Source: Siderastrea siderea (taxonomy: Eukaryota; Cnidaria; Anthozoa; Scleractinia; Rhizangiidae). From it: a DNA stretch of 64,000 nt. Both the position numbers and the translations under genes were made by a program. Position 1 is the stretch's first letter, and every line of letters begins with the position of its first letter. Location: positions 37,247,401-37,311,400 of the forward strand of contig OZ034970.1 in the NCBI GenBank assembly GCA_964030785.1. Direction: 5' to 3'. This document shows positions 34,041-44,534 of the stretch, piece by piece. The notes below the pieces were generated by a model. The model was not told where the DNA came from. It did no database searches and saw nothing but the letters and a program-made list of their open reading frames with translations.

Positions 34041-34881
34041 GTGAGTGAGTTTTTCAGTCAAACAAGTTACAAAATATTATTTGCACGTTATCAAGGCGAT
34101 TTGAGGAGTGAAAAAAATTCTCAACAACAGATCTTAGTAAAGTCAACGCTAGTACAAAAAATAATAATAATAATAATGATTATAAATAAACTTGTAACCG
34201 TATACGTATGTGACCGCAACGGCCCAATTTCCCAATGACGTCAAATGATGGTGAAGATGATGATAAGGACGACATGACATGACATGAACGGTTGTTACAG
34301 ATGCAGCCCAAAAGCCTCCGAATCTTTGTGTTAGTAAATAACACAAACTCTTCGAGCGTTGTCACGAAGTACCTAAAATGTTTCCGATTTCTATAGATCA
34401 AACGAAAACAACACGGGCGTTTCAAACGTTGAAACGTCCACCTGTCGCCCTCAAGTGCCAACAACAACATAAACAACAAAACGTATGTATCATCACTTCT
34501 TGAAGGCAGGATTCTGGAAGTACTTCACCAGTTAAATACCTTAGGACATATTGTTTGCAAGTTTCGAGCAAAACATTTCTTTTCTTTAGCTATTTGTTTA
34601 GTCAACGCTAGTGCACAACAAACAAACTTGTAACTGTAAGTAAAGGAGCACTGTGGCCCAATTCAATTCTCCACTAGGAGAGATGCCTGATAACGCGATG
34701 ATGTCGACTGTTCAATTTAGGATTTTTCATCTCAGTGTGTTTGCTTTAGGAACACCTCAAGAGACCTTCATTCAGATTTTCAATGCGTAATCACGCCGTA
34801 GGGTTTTTAATTTGCTTCTCCGGATCTCGAGAGATACGCAGAAGAGGATCTGTATACATTTCAATAAAATATCTATTTCAT
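34041..34881 (+). other. Nav intron before the domain III filter exon
   Basis: Non-coding. The duplication ends inside it at 34203. The 3' end reads CTATTTCAT directly before the coding sequence, so no AG acceptor sits at the expected boundary (AT at 34880-34881). Confidence 0.65.
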
Positions 34882-34935
34882 GCGACCTTTGAGGGATGGA
34901 TGGAGGTTATGCAGGATGCAGTCGACTCAACTGAG
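34882..34935 (+). pseudogene. Nav channel exon, domain III selectivity filter
   Basis: 18 codons: ATFEGWMEVMQDAVDSTE with a GTATGT donor. The residue aligned with Lys of the bilaterian Nav1 DEKA filter is Glu, as in Nav2-type/BSC1-like and cnidarian channels. The upstream acceptor dinucleotide is AT instead of AG, so normal inclusion is doubtful. It is labelled pseudogene for that reason; the coding part itself is open. Confidence 0.75.
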
Positions 34936-35663
34936 GTATGTATCAAATTATACGCCCGGCACCGAGAAAATGACAGGTCTTTTATAAGGCTAATGAATGC
35001 GGCCGTTTTAGAGCGGGTACTCATAACTGCGGGAGACTACGGAATAAGCAAAGCTATTGAATCACCATCAAGTCTTCAATTTTCTCTTTCAGCCTTACTT
35101 TCTTAAAATCCACCCTCAAAATTCGTCAAAAAATTCTCAAAAATTTAATACGGCATGAGCATCAAATTAATGGCGGCTTTTATGAATCGTGTTAAATCTC
35201 TTTGAGATAAACAATTCTAAGGCTGAAACTTCTTAATAACGTGGCGTTTGTCCAGAATGTTCCTTTAAATCTAGCATTTGTTGTGCTCGCACGCAAGTCT
35301 CAGAAGTTGAAGTAAGTTCATCTACGCGCTAAAGTTTTCAGTGTGTCCATTATGTGCAGTGTTGCTTGCTACGGTGCGGCGAAACTACCAACCATTTCTA
35401 ATCACTGCTTTTTGCCAGCATGTGAGTTTTATTGTACCGTGGATGTTTTCAGGACCGAAAAACACTGAAAACTTCCCAAGAGCCGGAGAAGGTCTCGCGA
35501 ACACCGACAACACCGGTATCATCGCTTCTGTAGGCATTTCTTGTCCATGTTTTTGCCTTCTGGTTTTCCAACTTCTAACCCACGTATTACGGCCTGTTTC
35601 TATACACGAACAACAGCTGCAGTGTTTTCTTAATATGCCTAATTCATATATCATCTCTCGTAA
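34936..35663 (+). other. Nav intron, filter to S6 of domain III
   Basis: Non-coding. The 3' end reads CTCTCGTAA before the next coding stretch, again without an AG at the expected boundary. Confidence 0.6.
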
Positions 35664-35801
35664 ATGGATATACAACCAAAGTATGAGAACAAGCTGGTGG
35701 CCTACTGCTTTTTCGTTTCCTTCATCGTCGTGGGTTCATTTTTTGTGCTTAATCTGTTTGTGGGAGTCATCATCGACAACTTTAACACCTTGAAGAAGAA
35801 G
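35664..35801 (+). pseudogene. Nav channel exon, domain III S6
   Basis: 46 codons: [20 protein letters not shown], then [20 protein letters not shown] and NTLKKK, with donor GTAAGC. This is a textbook Nav domain III S6 with the FxLNLFxGVIIDNF signature. The dinucleotide before the aligned start is AA (35662-35663), not AG, so the acceptor appears lost. Confidence 0.78.
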
Positions 35802-36389
35802 GTAAGCCCTATCATTTGCTCCTTTATTGACCGTGAACACTCTCGATCAAAACCGCTAGATCCACCTTCACCTTTGTTAGCTTGAGCATATATTTGTATG
35901 GTGAATTTAAGCGGTGTATGGTGAATTTAAGCGGTTTTGTCTTATGATGCTCCCTCTTTTCTTGCATTTGCCCAGATGTTATTTATAGAGAAGATTCTAT
36001 ATGTCCCGGCAAGGAGTTCCATATTAAATTGATGATCATAGGAAAATAAAAAAAAAAACAACAACAACAAAAACATACAAACATGCTGAAGACAGTAGAA
36101 TCTCATTTTGTGGATATGGCTTGGATTCATTTTCACCTCCAAGAAGTACCAGCTCTTTCAGACAAGTAGTTCATATCATGCTATATATCGAGACTAATAC
36201 ACTAAAAGATACAATCCTGACAGTTGTCACTTTAGATTTTAACACCCTAAGCGGTAAGAAGCCAGGAATTTATGTTCCCCGAAAGGTAAAACTATCACCC
36301 CGGTCAATTTAGTATGGGAATCGGGGATTCAGCAAGGCCCTGAACCCACAATAGTGTTATGCTTCTTCTTATTGGATTTTCTATCCCAG
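35802..36389 (+). other. Nav intron, S6 to III-IV linker
   Basis: Non-coding. Contains a short direct repeat (TATGGTGAATTTAAGCGG twice near 35897-35936) and an A/C-rich tract near 36047-36071. Ends with CTATCCCAG. Confidence 0.65.
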
Positions 36390-36503
36390 TGCGAGGAACT
36401 CAACAGCATGGGAATGCTGTTGACCGATACCCAGAGAAAGTGGGTCAGCTTTCTTAAGGAAGCATCCAGAAAGAAACCACCTACGCGACCGATCCGTCCA
36501 CAG
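36390..36503 (+). CDS. Nav channel exon, III-IV linker (inactivation gate)
   Basis: 38 codons, phase 0, acceptor CCCAG and donor GTATGA: CEELNSMGMLLTDTQRKWVS followed by FLKEASRKKPPTRPIRPQ. It aligns with the III-IV linker of Nav channels. The region of the vertebrate IFM inactivation particle (IFMT) is occupied by MLLT, so only part of the hydrophobic triad is kept. The downstream KKPP...RP segment is conserved. Confidence 0.82.
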
Positions 36504-36869
36504 GTATGAACCTTGAAACATCAGTTTGAAAATTCCGCGGTGGCAGTTTTTCAGTCGTCGGTTTTTTAAATCTCGTTTACATAAGGTCTGCGGGTGTTTT
36601 GAGCGAAAAGATTTCAAAGATTTCGATAAAATTTGTACAGTGCCTGTTGATGTTTTTTGGAAAAGAACGTGAAAGTTTCACGTTCTTTTCCAAAAAACAT
36701 CAACAGGCACTGTACAAATTTTATCGATTTAATGCAAATTTAACTGAACTTTCTCTTTCCACTTAAGCCAACAAGCCTTCAGTTTAACTTGTTTTTGTAC
36801 AGTCTGAATAAAAATTGATTTATTGATCAATTAATTACTGTGGTTAAAATCACTTTTTCTAATTTTCAG
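36504..36869 (+). other. Nav intron with a perfect 105-bp palindrome
   Basis: Non-coding. Contains the long inverted repeat 36623-36727 and ends with AATTTTCAG. Confidence 0.75.
36623..36727. repeat. Perfect long palindrome (52-bp arms, 1-nt spacer)
   Basis: 36623-36674 is the exact reverse complement of 36676-36727 around G36675. The centre reads GAACGTGAAA-G-TTTCACGTTC. Confidence 0.93.
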
Positions 36870-37019
36870 GAGAGAATATGCGGTTTGTTATATGACGTGG
36901 TGACGGGAGACAAGTTTGAGATCGCCATTCTGACAGTGATTATGTGCAACATGGTGATGATGACAATAAAGCATCATGGGCAGTCGCCTCAGGTCTCCAA
37001 AGTCCTTCATATCCTTTCA
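36870..37019 (+). CDS. Nav channel exon, domain IV S1
   Basis: Starts after AATTTTCAG, in phase with the linker exon: ERICGLLYDVVTGDKFEIAI, then LTVIMCNMVMMTIKHHGQSP. This matches domain IV S1 of Nav channels. The 3' boundary is unclear. A weak donor (CAG|GTCTCC at 36992) would end it in phase 0. Beyond that the family-like VSKVLHIL continues to a TAA at 37020-37022. The proper donor may have been lost or diverged. Confidence 0.75.
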
Positions 37020-37216
37020 TAACAACAACAACAATCAACAATCCATTTATTTGACCTGCCATTTTCACGATGGCTTCATTTTACAGCAACTACAAAAATT
37101 TACTTTATTTTTTCCGTCGAAGTTTAGACAACAATAACTACCCGAGCGATTTTGGTAGTTGTAATAAAAGACGCCAGCTTGAAAATACCCATCTGTAATA
37201 AAACCTTTTACCAAAT

Positions 37217-37358
37217 TGGGGCGCGGTGGTGTAGTGGTTAGCGCGTTGGACTTAAATCTCAAGGTCAAGGTGGTTTGAGTCCTGGTCCATGCCATCGTGT
37301 TGTTTCCTTAGACATGAAACTTTACCTACATTGTCTCTTTCCACCCAGGTTTATAAAA
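37217..37358 (+). mobile_element. tRNA-derived SINE, 5' half
   Basis: The head GGGGCGCGGTGGTGTAGTGG, TTAGCGCGTTGGACTTAAAT and the B-box-like GGTTTGAGTCC look like a tRNA-derived (Leu-like, anticodon TAA) pol III promoter. The body is cut by the hAT-like insertion at TTATAAAA and resumes at 40920. Confidence 0.7.
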
Positions 37359-37659
37359 CACTCATGTCCAATACACCCAAACTGAGTCGAATCGTCTTAA
37401 ACCAAAGACGATTCGAGCCAGCTCGAGGATCAAAGACTTCCGACTCACGGGAAGTCCGTTTAGCGGAACTCGACTTACCGGGAGTCAGGTCGCGAATAAA
37501 TGCGCAGGGAGGTGAAAAATTTTGGCGAATCGACTCGAATCGACTCGATTCGAGTCGATTCGTATTCCTAAAAGTCGATTCGACTCAACGGAAATCAGGT
37601 CGTAAAGTCCTTCAAGTATGTGCGCGTGACACAATAAGACATAACAAGGAACGCATAAC

Positions 37660-37910
37660 ATGGACCTTTCTCGTTCTTAAAGCGTCACTGATGCGACACT
37701 AAACAGGAACATTGTAATGAACCTTCTTCCTCGCTTGTGTTGTCGATCTGAAGGATTTTGCACACGGAACGACAAGAAGATAACATGAACCTTCGTCGTT
37801 CTTAAAGCGTGATGCGACACTAAACAGGAAAATTGCAATGAACCTTCTCCCTCACTTGTGTGGTCGATCTGAAGGATTTGCACACGGAACGACAAGAAGA
37901 TAACAAGAAC
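37660..37910. repeat. Two tandem copies of a ~125-bp unit
   Basis: Each copy contains TAAAGCGT...GATGCGACACTAAACAGG and GTCGATCTGAAGGATTT and ends CACACGGAACGACAAGAAGA. The second copy has small deletions. Confidence 0.8.
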
Positions 37911-37924
37911 CTTCCTCGCTCTTA

Positions 37925-38880
37925 AAGCGAGTCGATTCGACCACTTTTCCTACCCTCCCTGTTCGCCTTCTTGTGTCTCGCAAATCGACTATCCAGTTAG
38001 TCGAACCGACTACACAACGGACGATTCGAGTCGAATCGACTCGAATCGAGTCGATTCGACCACTTTTTCTACCCTCCCTGTTCGCCTTCTTGTATGATTT
38101 TCTCTAAGCTTCTCGCAAGTCGACTATCCAGTTAGTCGAATCGACTACACAACGGACGATTCGAGTCGAATCGACTCGAATCGAGTCGATTCGACCGCTT
38201 TTTCTACCCTCCTTGTTCGTCTTTTTTTGTGATTTTTTCGAAGTGTCTTGCAAATCAACTTTCCAGTTAGTCGAATCGACTACACAACGGACGATTCGAG
38301 TCGAATCGACTCGAATCGAGTCGATTTGACCACTTTTCCTACCCTCCTTGTTCGTCTTTTTTTGTGATTTTTTCGAAGTGTCTTGCAAATCGACTTTCCA
38401 GTTAGTCGAATCGACTACACAACGGACGATTCGAGTCGAATCGACTCGAATCGAGTCGATTTGACCACTTTTCCTACCCTCCTTGTTCGTCTTTTTTTGT
38501 GATTTTTTCGAAGTGTCTTGCAAATCGACTTTCCAGTTAGTCGAATCGACCACACAACGGACGATTTGGGTCGAATAGACTCGAATCGGGTCGATTCGAC
38601 CACTTTTCCTACCCTCCCTGTTCGCCTTTTTGTGTGATTTTTTCCAAGTGTCTTGCAAATCGACTTTCCAGTTAGTCGAATCGACTACACAACGGACGAT
38701 TCGAGTCGAATCGACTCGATTCGACCTCTTTTCCTACCCTCCCTGTTTGCCTTCTTGTGTGATTTTTTCTAAGTGTCTTGCAAATCGCCTTTCCAGTTAG
38801 TCGAATCGACTACACAAAGGACGATTCGAGTCGAATCGACTAGAATCGAGTCCATTCGACTACTTTTCCTACCCTCCCTG
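37925..38880. repeat. 135-bp TCGA-rich palindromic satellite
   Basis: About seven tandem units. Matching points (CGAAGTGTCTTG) at 38239, 38374 and 38509 are exactly 135 bp apart; the outer units vary in length. Each unit contains a nested palindrome built from GATTCGAGTCGAATCGACTC and its complement. A lone further unit lies at 40770-40850 near the right end of the host element. The reading frame across it on the minus strand exists because 135 is a multiple of three. Confidence 0.9.
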
Positions 38881-39889
38881 TTCACTAAGTAAATAATTAA
38901 GCAAAACTAAACAAGGATGGTTATGACTGAGGGAGATTGAGACGGATTACGAATGACAAACTTGAAAAAACCTGCCAGCTTTTTCTAGTTGCGTTATCCG
39001 TGACGCACTCCTTTAACCATGGCCTGCAGGACACAAATAACACATAACGTCTGATAACACATCCAGCTTTTTTTCATTCATCAAGAATAAAATCATATCA
39101 CTGTGCACTCTAAGAACTTCAAAATATTTAAAGAGAGGTCTAAAATACAAACACTTCATCACACAAAGTGGGTTAAAATATAAACTAAGAAAATTAAGAC
39201 TTAAGCTTACGCGTTTCACAGCGTTCGTGTATTTAAGTTGATCTTGCCTATCAAAAGTCATCATTTTCAAAAGTCATCATCTGTTATTAAAACTTACCTC
39301 GTTTTTAAAATGTAAGTGATCCATATTCACCGTTTTATGAGTCACTTAAAATGATTTTCTCCAAGAAAACGTGAAGAAACTGACCGTTGATCCGCAATGG
39401 CGAAATCGAACGATCCCTCTTGTGAAAGGCCGCTGACCACTCGCTGACCACGCAGGCTTATCTAGTCACCAGCTCCTTCCCATCCTTTTACTGAAAATGG
39501 CGCCTGACCGTAACAGTTTAATACATGTTGATTACTGCTGATTACATATCAGTCTTTTCTTCCCTGTTTAAAGGGTTTATTTACTAGAAAACAAAGAGGA
39601 ACCATTTAAAGAGATCTATAGATGACAAGAAAAAATTACATCTATATTCTTGTAAAGCAAGGAAAATATGGAATCCCACTGTGAGAACGAACTTCACTGC
39701 GCTGCCACATTGCCACCTCTTTCAACTGCAGAAGTCTGACGCTATTAAAATAAGATGAAGCTCGAGCATACTAGAAAGGTAAAGCCAGATTTACAAACAA
39801 TCAATATTGAATTGGATAAAAATGTATAGCGTATTCCACTGGCAATTAAACCGAATCAATTTCAGTGGAATATTTGAATGAAAATGTGA

Positions 39890-40765
39890 AAGATGGTCCA
39901 ACATAGTTAACCATGGTCACATGAATCAGAATTGTTCAGGATCTGAGAATGATGGCTTTTGTAATCTATCGAGATTTGCCGGTGTCAAACTAGCCGGTTT
40001 TCAAAGTTATTGTATGTTTTAATACTCACAAACTAGTGTTGACTTTTTTGTTTTGTTTTGTTTTAATTCAATTCAACCTTACACAAGGTCTTTTGTTAGT
40101 TTTAAGAAAACTGTGGATTGACATGATTTTTAAATCACTTTAATACGGTTACTACGTTCTTCTCATCACCAAAGCATTTCACGTGTGCACCTTAGTCTTA
40201 GATACTTGTCAAATAAATACTAAAGATGGTTTACTGTCCAGTTGTGTTGGTATAATTTTGTGAAATAATTTGGTTAATATTGAATTAGCAAAACATGGTT
40301 GAACATGATTATCATGGTTTCCTGGCGAAATCAAATATCAGTATTTTCACTGCTACAGCTGTAAAAAAGCAATTTCATTTTTTCATTTGTACATTTTCCT
40401 TAATCATACCACAGTGTCAATAAGTTTTCAGAAATTAAATAGTTCAAAAACTAAACCATGGTTGAACATGGTTTACCATAAACTGCTGGGGGAAAATGTC
40501 TGGTCTGATGTCATGTTAAGGCTAAGGCATGATCTTTTGATTTTTATTACCTTTGTTTAGTGCCAAATAGAATAAGATGATATCTTAGTTTGAGGTTTGC
40601 TCCAAATAAAAAAAATTATGATAACTGCTCATTTGACCATGGTTGACAATGTACCATGGTCAACTCTTATTCAGAGACCATGGTCAGACACCATTGCCAC
40701 AACACTGTCAACCATGGTCAAACACGGTTGGCAATGAAAAACAATGGTACCATGGTCATCCTGTC
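39890..40765. repeat. ACCATGGT/AACATGG palindrome cluster
   Basis: ACCATGGT and close variants recur near 39911, 40457, 40628-40690, 40713 and 40748 in both orientations. It looks like degenerate repeat sequence without coding potential. Confidence 0.6.
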
Positions 40766-40919
40766 GCCTGGGTTTCTTGTGTGATTTTTTCTAAGTGTCT
40801 TACAAATCGACTTTCCAGTTAGTCGAATCGACTACACAACTGACGATTCGAGTCGAATCGAGACGAGCCGTCACTACCCTAGACGAATCGAGTCAGTTTG
40901 GGTGTATTGGACAACCCTC

Positions 40920-41092
40920 TTATAAAATGGGTACGGACGACATATTGCTGGGGGGTAACTTTGCGATGGACAAGCACCCCATCCAGGGGGGAGAGGCAAT
41001 GCTCTCAGTTACTTCATACTTGAGAAACCGGGTTAAGCTCCTGTCAGGTGGGCCTTCTGTGGCTTGTGTGCGACTGTAAGTTAATAAATCTT
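40920..41092 (+). mobile_element. tRNA-derived SINE, 3' half
   Basis: Resumes with TTATAAAATGGGTACGGACG and the GGGGGTAACTTTGCGATGGAC region, ending near TTAATAAATC. Together with 37217-37358 it makes one SINE of about 310 bp split by a later insertion. Confidence 0.65.
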
Positions 41093-41490
41093 TTGTATTG
41101 AGTACATTTGGCTTCCCATTTGTCTTTGCTTGAGTATGTGTGAAACATCTTCCTCTGCGGCAATTTTCAATTTGCCGATAATGGACTGACGACTGAGCGT
41201 AGAACTTTTTGTTCGTCCCACTGTATAAATCTGCCTAACACGTAGCATGTACCAATAAAACTTAAGTAGGAGAGACAAACATACGCCCTATACTATCCAT
41301 GGCTGCGTCTTTAAACTACCACTACAGTAATGTGCAGGTGCTGTCAGTCTTATGGATATGACGATATATATACGACATGTAAGTACGAGAGCGAGCAAAC
41401 AAGTGAGTGAGTGAGAGAGTGAGCGTCAGTGAGTGAGAGGAGTGAGTGATATTACCACCTGCACCTGTTACATAATTGGCATCTCTGAAG
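41093..41490 (+). other. Nav intron end before domain IV S2-S3
   Basis: Non-coding, with a GAGT/GTGA-rich simple tract at about 41400-41450. A possible acceptor is GAAG at 41487-41490. Confidence 0.55.
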
Positions 41491-41646
41491 CTATTCTCTT
41501 TGACCGACTTTCACGCTTGTCCAATTTCGTGTTCACTGGGATTTTTGTGCTGGAGGCCATAGTAAAGATTATTACACTGAAGATGCATTACTTCAAGAAA
41601 GCATGGAATGTGTTCGACTTTATCATCGTGATCACTTCTCTTGTGG
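41491..41646 (+). CDS. Nav channel exon, domain IV S2-S3
   Basis: SNFVFTGIFVLEAIVKIITL followed by KMHYFKKAWNVFDFIIVITS and LV matches domain IV S2-S3 of Nav channels. The donor GTATGT after GTGG leaves phase 1. The 5' edge is uncertain: coding similarity begins near 41517, and the acceptor was chosen only as the nearest AG. Confidence 0.75.
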
Positions 41647-42054
41647 GTATGTAAAATTGTAATATATAACAACGCACAGTTAGTGCCAAAGGCTGAGAAA
41701 GGTGAAGCCTGGGGAATTCAACTAAGGTGATCAGTATCTAAGACCTCGTTCATCCAAAAGCAACAACAAGGTACGTGACTGTAACACCAACGAATACTGG
41801 AATTGGTTTCACTCGAACGGTATTCGGTGCACTGAAATCGGAATTCGGGATCTGCTTTTGGTAGATCGCAAAAAAAATCTCAAAAAGTGCAAAGACCTTA
41901 ATTATATCATGCTCCAGGGCGTCTCGTACAAATATGCACCCTCCCCCCTCCGTGTGTACGGTGACATGTCCATAATAACAATCTGTTCTTAAGTAACGTT
42001 TTGTCAATGTGCAGCAGACGAAAAATAACTAATTTGCTTGATTTGGTTCAACAG

Positions 42055-42937
42055 ATGTGATGCTGGACGAATTCAGTGCAGTCAGCCCCAGTCTCCTGCG
42101 TGTTCGCCAGGCTGCTACGGCTGGTGGAGTTTGCCAAGGGAATACGTCAGCTATTGTGGGCTCTGATGATTTCGTTACCAGCCCTCTTCAACATTGGCAC
42201 TTTACTCTTCGTGGTCATTTTTATCTCTGTGATCATTGGTACGTCAGCGTTCGGAAATGTGAAGAGAGAAGGTGAACTAAACGACAATGTAAACTTTGAG
42301 ACATTTGGTTCCGCATTTCTGCTGCTGTTTCGTCTAGCTACTGGCTCAGGATGGAATGACATCATGGATGCCTTATTGCTGGAGCCTCCGGATTGCGACC
42401 CTACCTATCTGAGTCTTCCCAACGGCAACTGTGGTTCATTTAGTGCTGTTCTTTATCAGGCCAGTTACATCATCGTTGTGTTCCTAGTCGTCGTACGTCA
42501 ACATGTACATTGCTATCTTTCTCGAGAACGTGAACCGCGCACATGAAATCGAGGATTTCTGCATCACCAAGGAGAACTTTGATAGTTACTACAGCGCCTG
42601 GGGAATGTTTGTCCACGATGGTAAGCCATACCTTCCATTAGCTCGATTATCGGAGTTCGTGGCTTCCCTCGATAAACCGTTCAAAATTCCGCAACCTAAC
42701 CCCGCTGCTTTGAGACAGATGGACATTTCTATGAGATCAGGAGAGATCATTCACTGCCTCGACCTCTTAAAGGCGCTGGTGCGACGTGTCCTGGAAGAAC
42801 ACGGTGAGTCGGTAGAGGTGTTCAAGGAAATCACTGTGAGAAGGGAGGCTAGCTTCAAAAAGTCGTTCATCACACAGAACAAAATTTCCTCTTTCAGTGG
42901 CCCTACTAAAACCAAACCAAGTGACGATTTGTCCTAG
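42055..42937 (+). pseudogene. Nav channel last exon, domain IV S4 to C-terminus (two frameshifts)
   Basis: The acceptor TTCAACAG is in phase with the previous donor. Three consecutive segments lie in different frames. Segment 1 (VMLDEFSAVSPSLLRV) runs to about 42106. Segment 2 (ARLLRLVEFAKGIRQLLWAL, then S5, LLFRLATGSGWNDIMDALL and S6) runs to about 42490. Segment 3 (NMYIAIFLENVNRAHEIEDF, then the EF-hand-like C-terminal domain) runs to TAG 42935-42937. The first shift removes part of the S4 charge array; the second looks like a 4-bp insertion at GTCGTACGTC. The domain IV filter position is Ser (GSGW) instead of Ala. No IQ motif follows. Confidence 0.85.
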
Positions 42938-43919
42938 ACGGTCACCTGAGCATTGCTCATCATTTTACTCTAAAGTAGAGTACACTTTGTTGGAATACTT
43001 CAACACCAGTGAAATTGTTGCAGACCAAGACACTGAACTACCGTTCTAAAGGGAGTGGTGTTCCTGTGGGTTTCTCTTATTTCTTGGACAAGTAAAAACA
43101 TTATCATAAGAATGGCTTCACTGACTAGAACGTAAGGTTACACGAGCCTGATTCGGCTTAGAAACAAACAGCCGATAAGCCAGCAACATTAGTCATAGCA
43201 CCAGCTATAATTCGCTGGGACGAATTTATATATCCCTTTGAGATTTTGGCGTTTTTAAGATGCTTCTATATTAAATTTAAAAAGACCGACTTTTTTTGCG
43301 ATATGAAAAGATATTAATGGAATTTGAATATCTTCATGTAGTAGCACTCGCTTTGTTGTAGTTTGTGGCGAGCTTCAGATCTCCATGCACAATTCTTTGA
43401 ACAACTCATCAGCAAACCGATTACTTTGGTTTAAATACCATAAATAACAATAGAAAACAAGTTTTTAACGTTTCTAAAAATTCTAACATAAAATTTTCTT
43501 GATCAAATGCTGAATAACGTTTGGAGTAATAATAATACAGGGCGACAAATGTTTACCCGGTAAATATATCATCTGCACAGTAGATGATAGACAACATGAT
43601 AGACACTGGGAGATTTAACCAAACTGTCTTATGTGTGTGTGGTCTATCGAATAATAAGATGCGTTTACGGACTTTTTATCTTGCGGGCTTATGCATCTAT
43701 CAATGTTAAGCCGAAGGGGCGAGGGCGGTGGAGGTAGGGCATAAAGGGGTAATTTCAACAAAAGTCAAATGCCCTCGCTATGTTCGTTCTCCCTCCAACC
43801 CACTCCTCGCTGTGGCTTAACACTGATAAGTCAGTATTAGGTGACTAAGAGATGCATTTAGTTTTGCGATTTAGGAAGGAAAGATTTATTCATTGTGTTT
43901 CTTGTAAGCTATTGTTATC
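42938..43919. other. Nav 3' flank, no gene
   Basis: Probable former 3' UTR and intergenic sequence. No open frame of note. Confidence 0.55.
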
Positions 43920-44534
43920 TTAACTTTTTTCCGTCAAGAGTTGTATTTTCCCGACGTTGAAGTCGGGAACCATTGAGCCACTTGTGACGTCATCATTTTT
44001 GACGTCACCAGATTGTTTTGATAAGCAGCTAGCACAGCAAGGACAGATCCATCCATACGTGTGTCCATTTTGAATATCGACCAAATTCTGGCAGAGCTAT
44101 ACCAGAAAAACGTGTCCAATTTTGGCTGCAAAGTTGGTGGTAAAATAGGCCAAGTCACCTAGTTGATCAATGTTCCATTTCCAGGTTTTTAGAAGGACTG
44201 AGGCCAAAACTTTTCCAGTGGATAGAAAGGTGATAAAGGGTAGAAGATAAAGAGAAAAGAAAGGGAGAGAAAAAGGAAAGCAAAAGAAGCGAGAAAAAAT
44301 TAGAAATGAATCAGCAAAAAAAAAAAAACAAGTCCAAATTTTGGCTTATGCGCATGCGTGAAAGCAAAATAATGTACAATTTACAACAGAAGCTGGCTCA
44401 AAATTGAGCTAAAATGTAAGAAAACGCTTTTGTAGCAACGTTTAGTGGCATTTGGCATCATAGCACTTCAAAAACCGCTTTAGCGGTAAAAAATGCGTTT
44501 TTCTAAGGGAAAAACGCTGACGGCAAAGGGTTAA
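43920..44534. mobile_element. Possible piggyBac-type MITE
   Basis: TTAA at 43920-43923 and 44531-44534. The left end CTTTTTTCCGTCA and the inverted right end CCCTTTGCCGTCA are similar but not identical. The size resembles the MITE at 9330. Tentative. Confidence 0.4.

Larger units (their letters stand above)
22558..34203. repeat. Tandem segmental duplication, copy B
   Basis: Second copy of the unit. It has a much longer minisatellite (about 5 kb) and no LINE. It continues at 34204 into unique Nav intron sequence, which shows that the duplication lies inside the Nav gene. Distinctive small differences from copy A include the 59-bp deletion in the S1-S2 exon and a 14-bp deletion in the glycosyltransferase-like pseudogene. 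Confidence 0.9.
37359..40919. mobile_element. hAT-like non-autonomous element carrying a satellite
   Basis: 3,561 bp with inverted ends: TGTCCAATACACCCAAACTG from 37365, and the same sequence inverted ending at 40913, with a further similar 12 bp inward. The 8-bp direct duplication TTATAAAA (37351-37358 and 40920-40927) lies inside a SINE, which gives a clean before/after picture. An 8-bp duplication and AGGGTTGTCCAA-like right end suggest hAT, although the outermost 6 bp of the ends do not match. No transposase is seen. The interior holds a 122-bp tandem pair, a 135-bp satellite and ACCATGGT-rich palindromes. Confidence 0.72.

Noticed and set aside
38104..38658. 184-codon minus-strand frame
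   Set aside because: Generated by the 135-bp satellite (45 codons per unit). No start or protein family.
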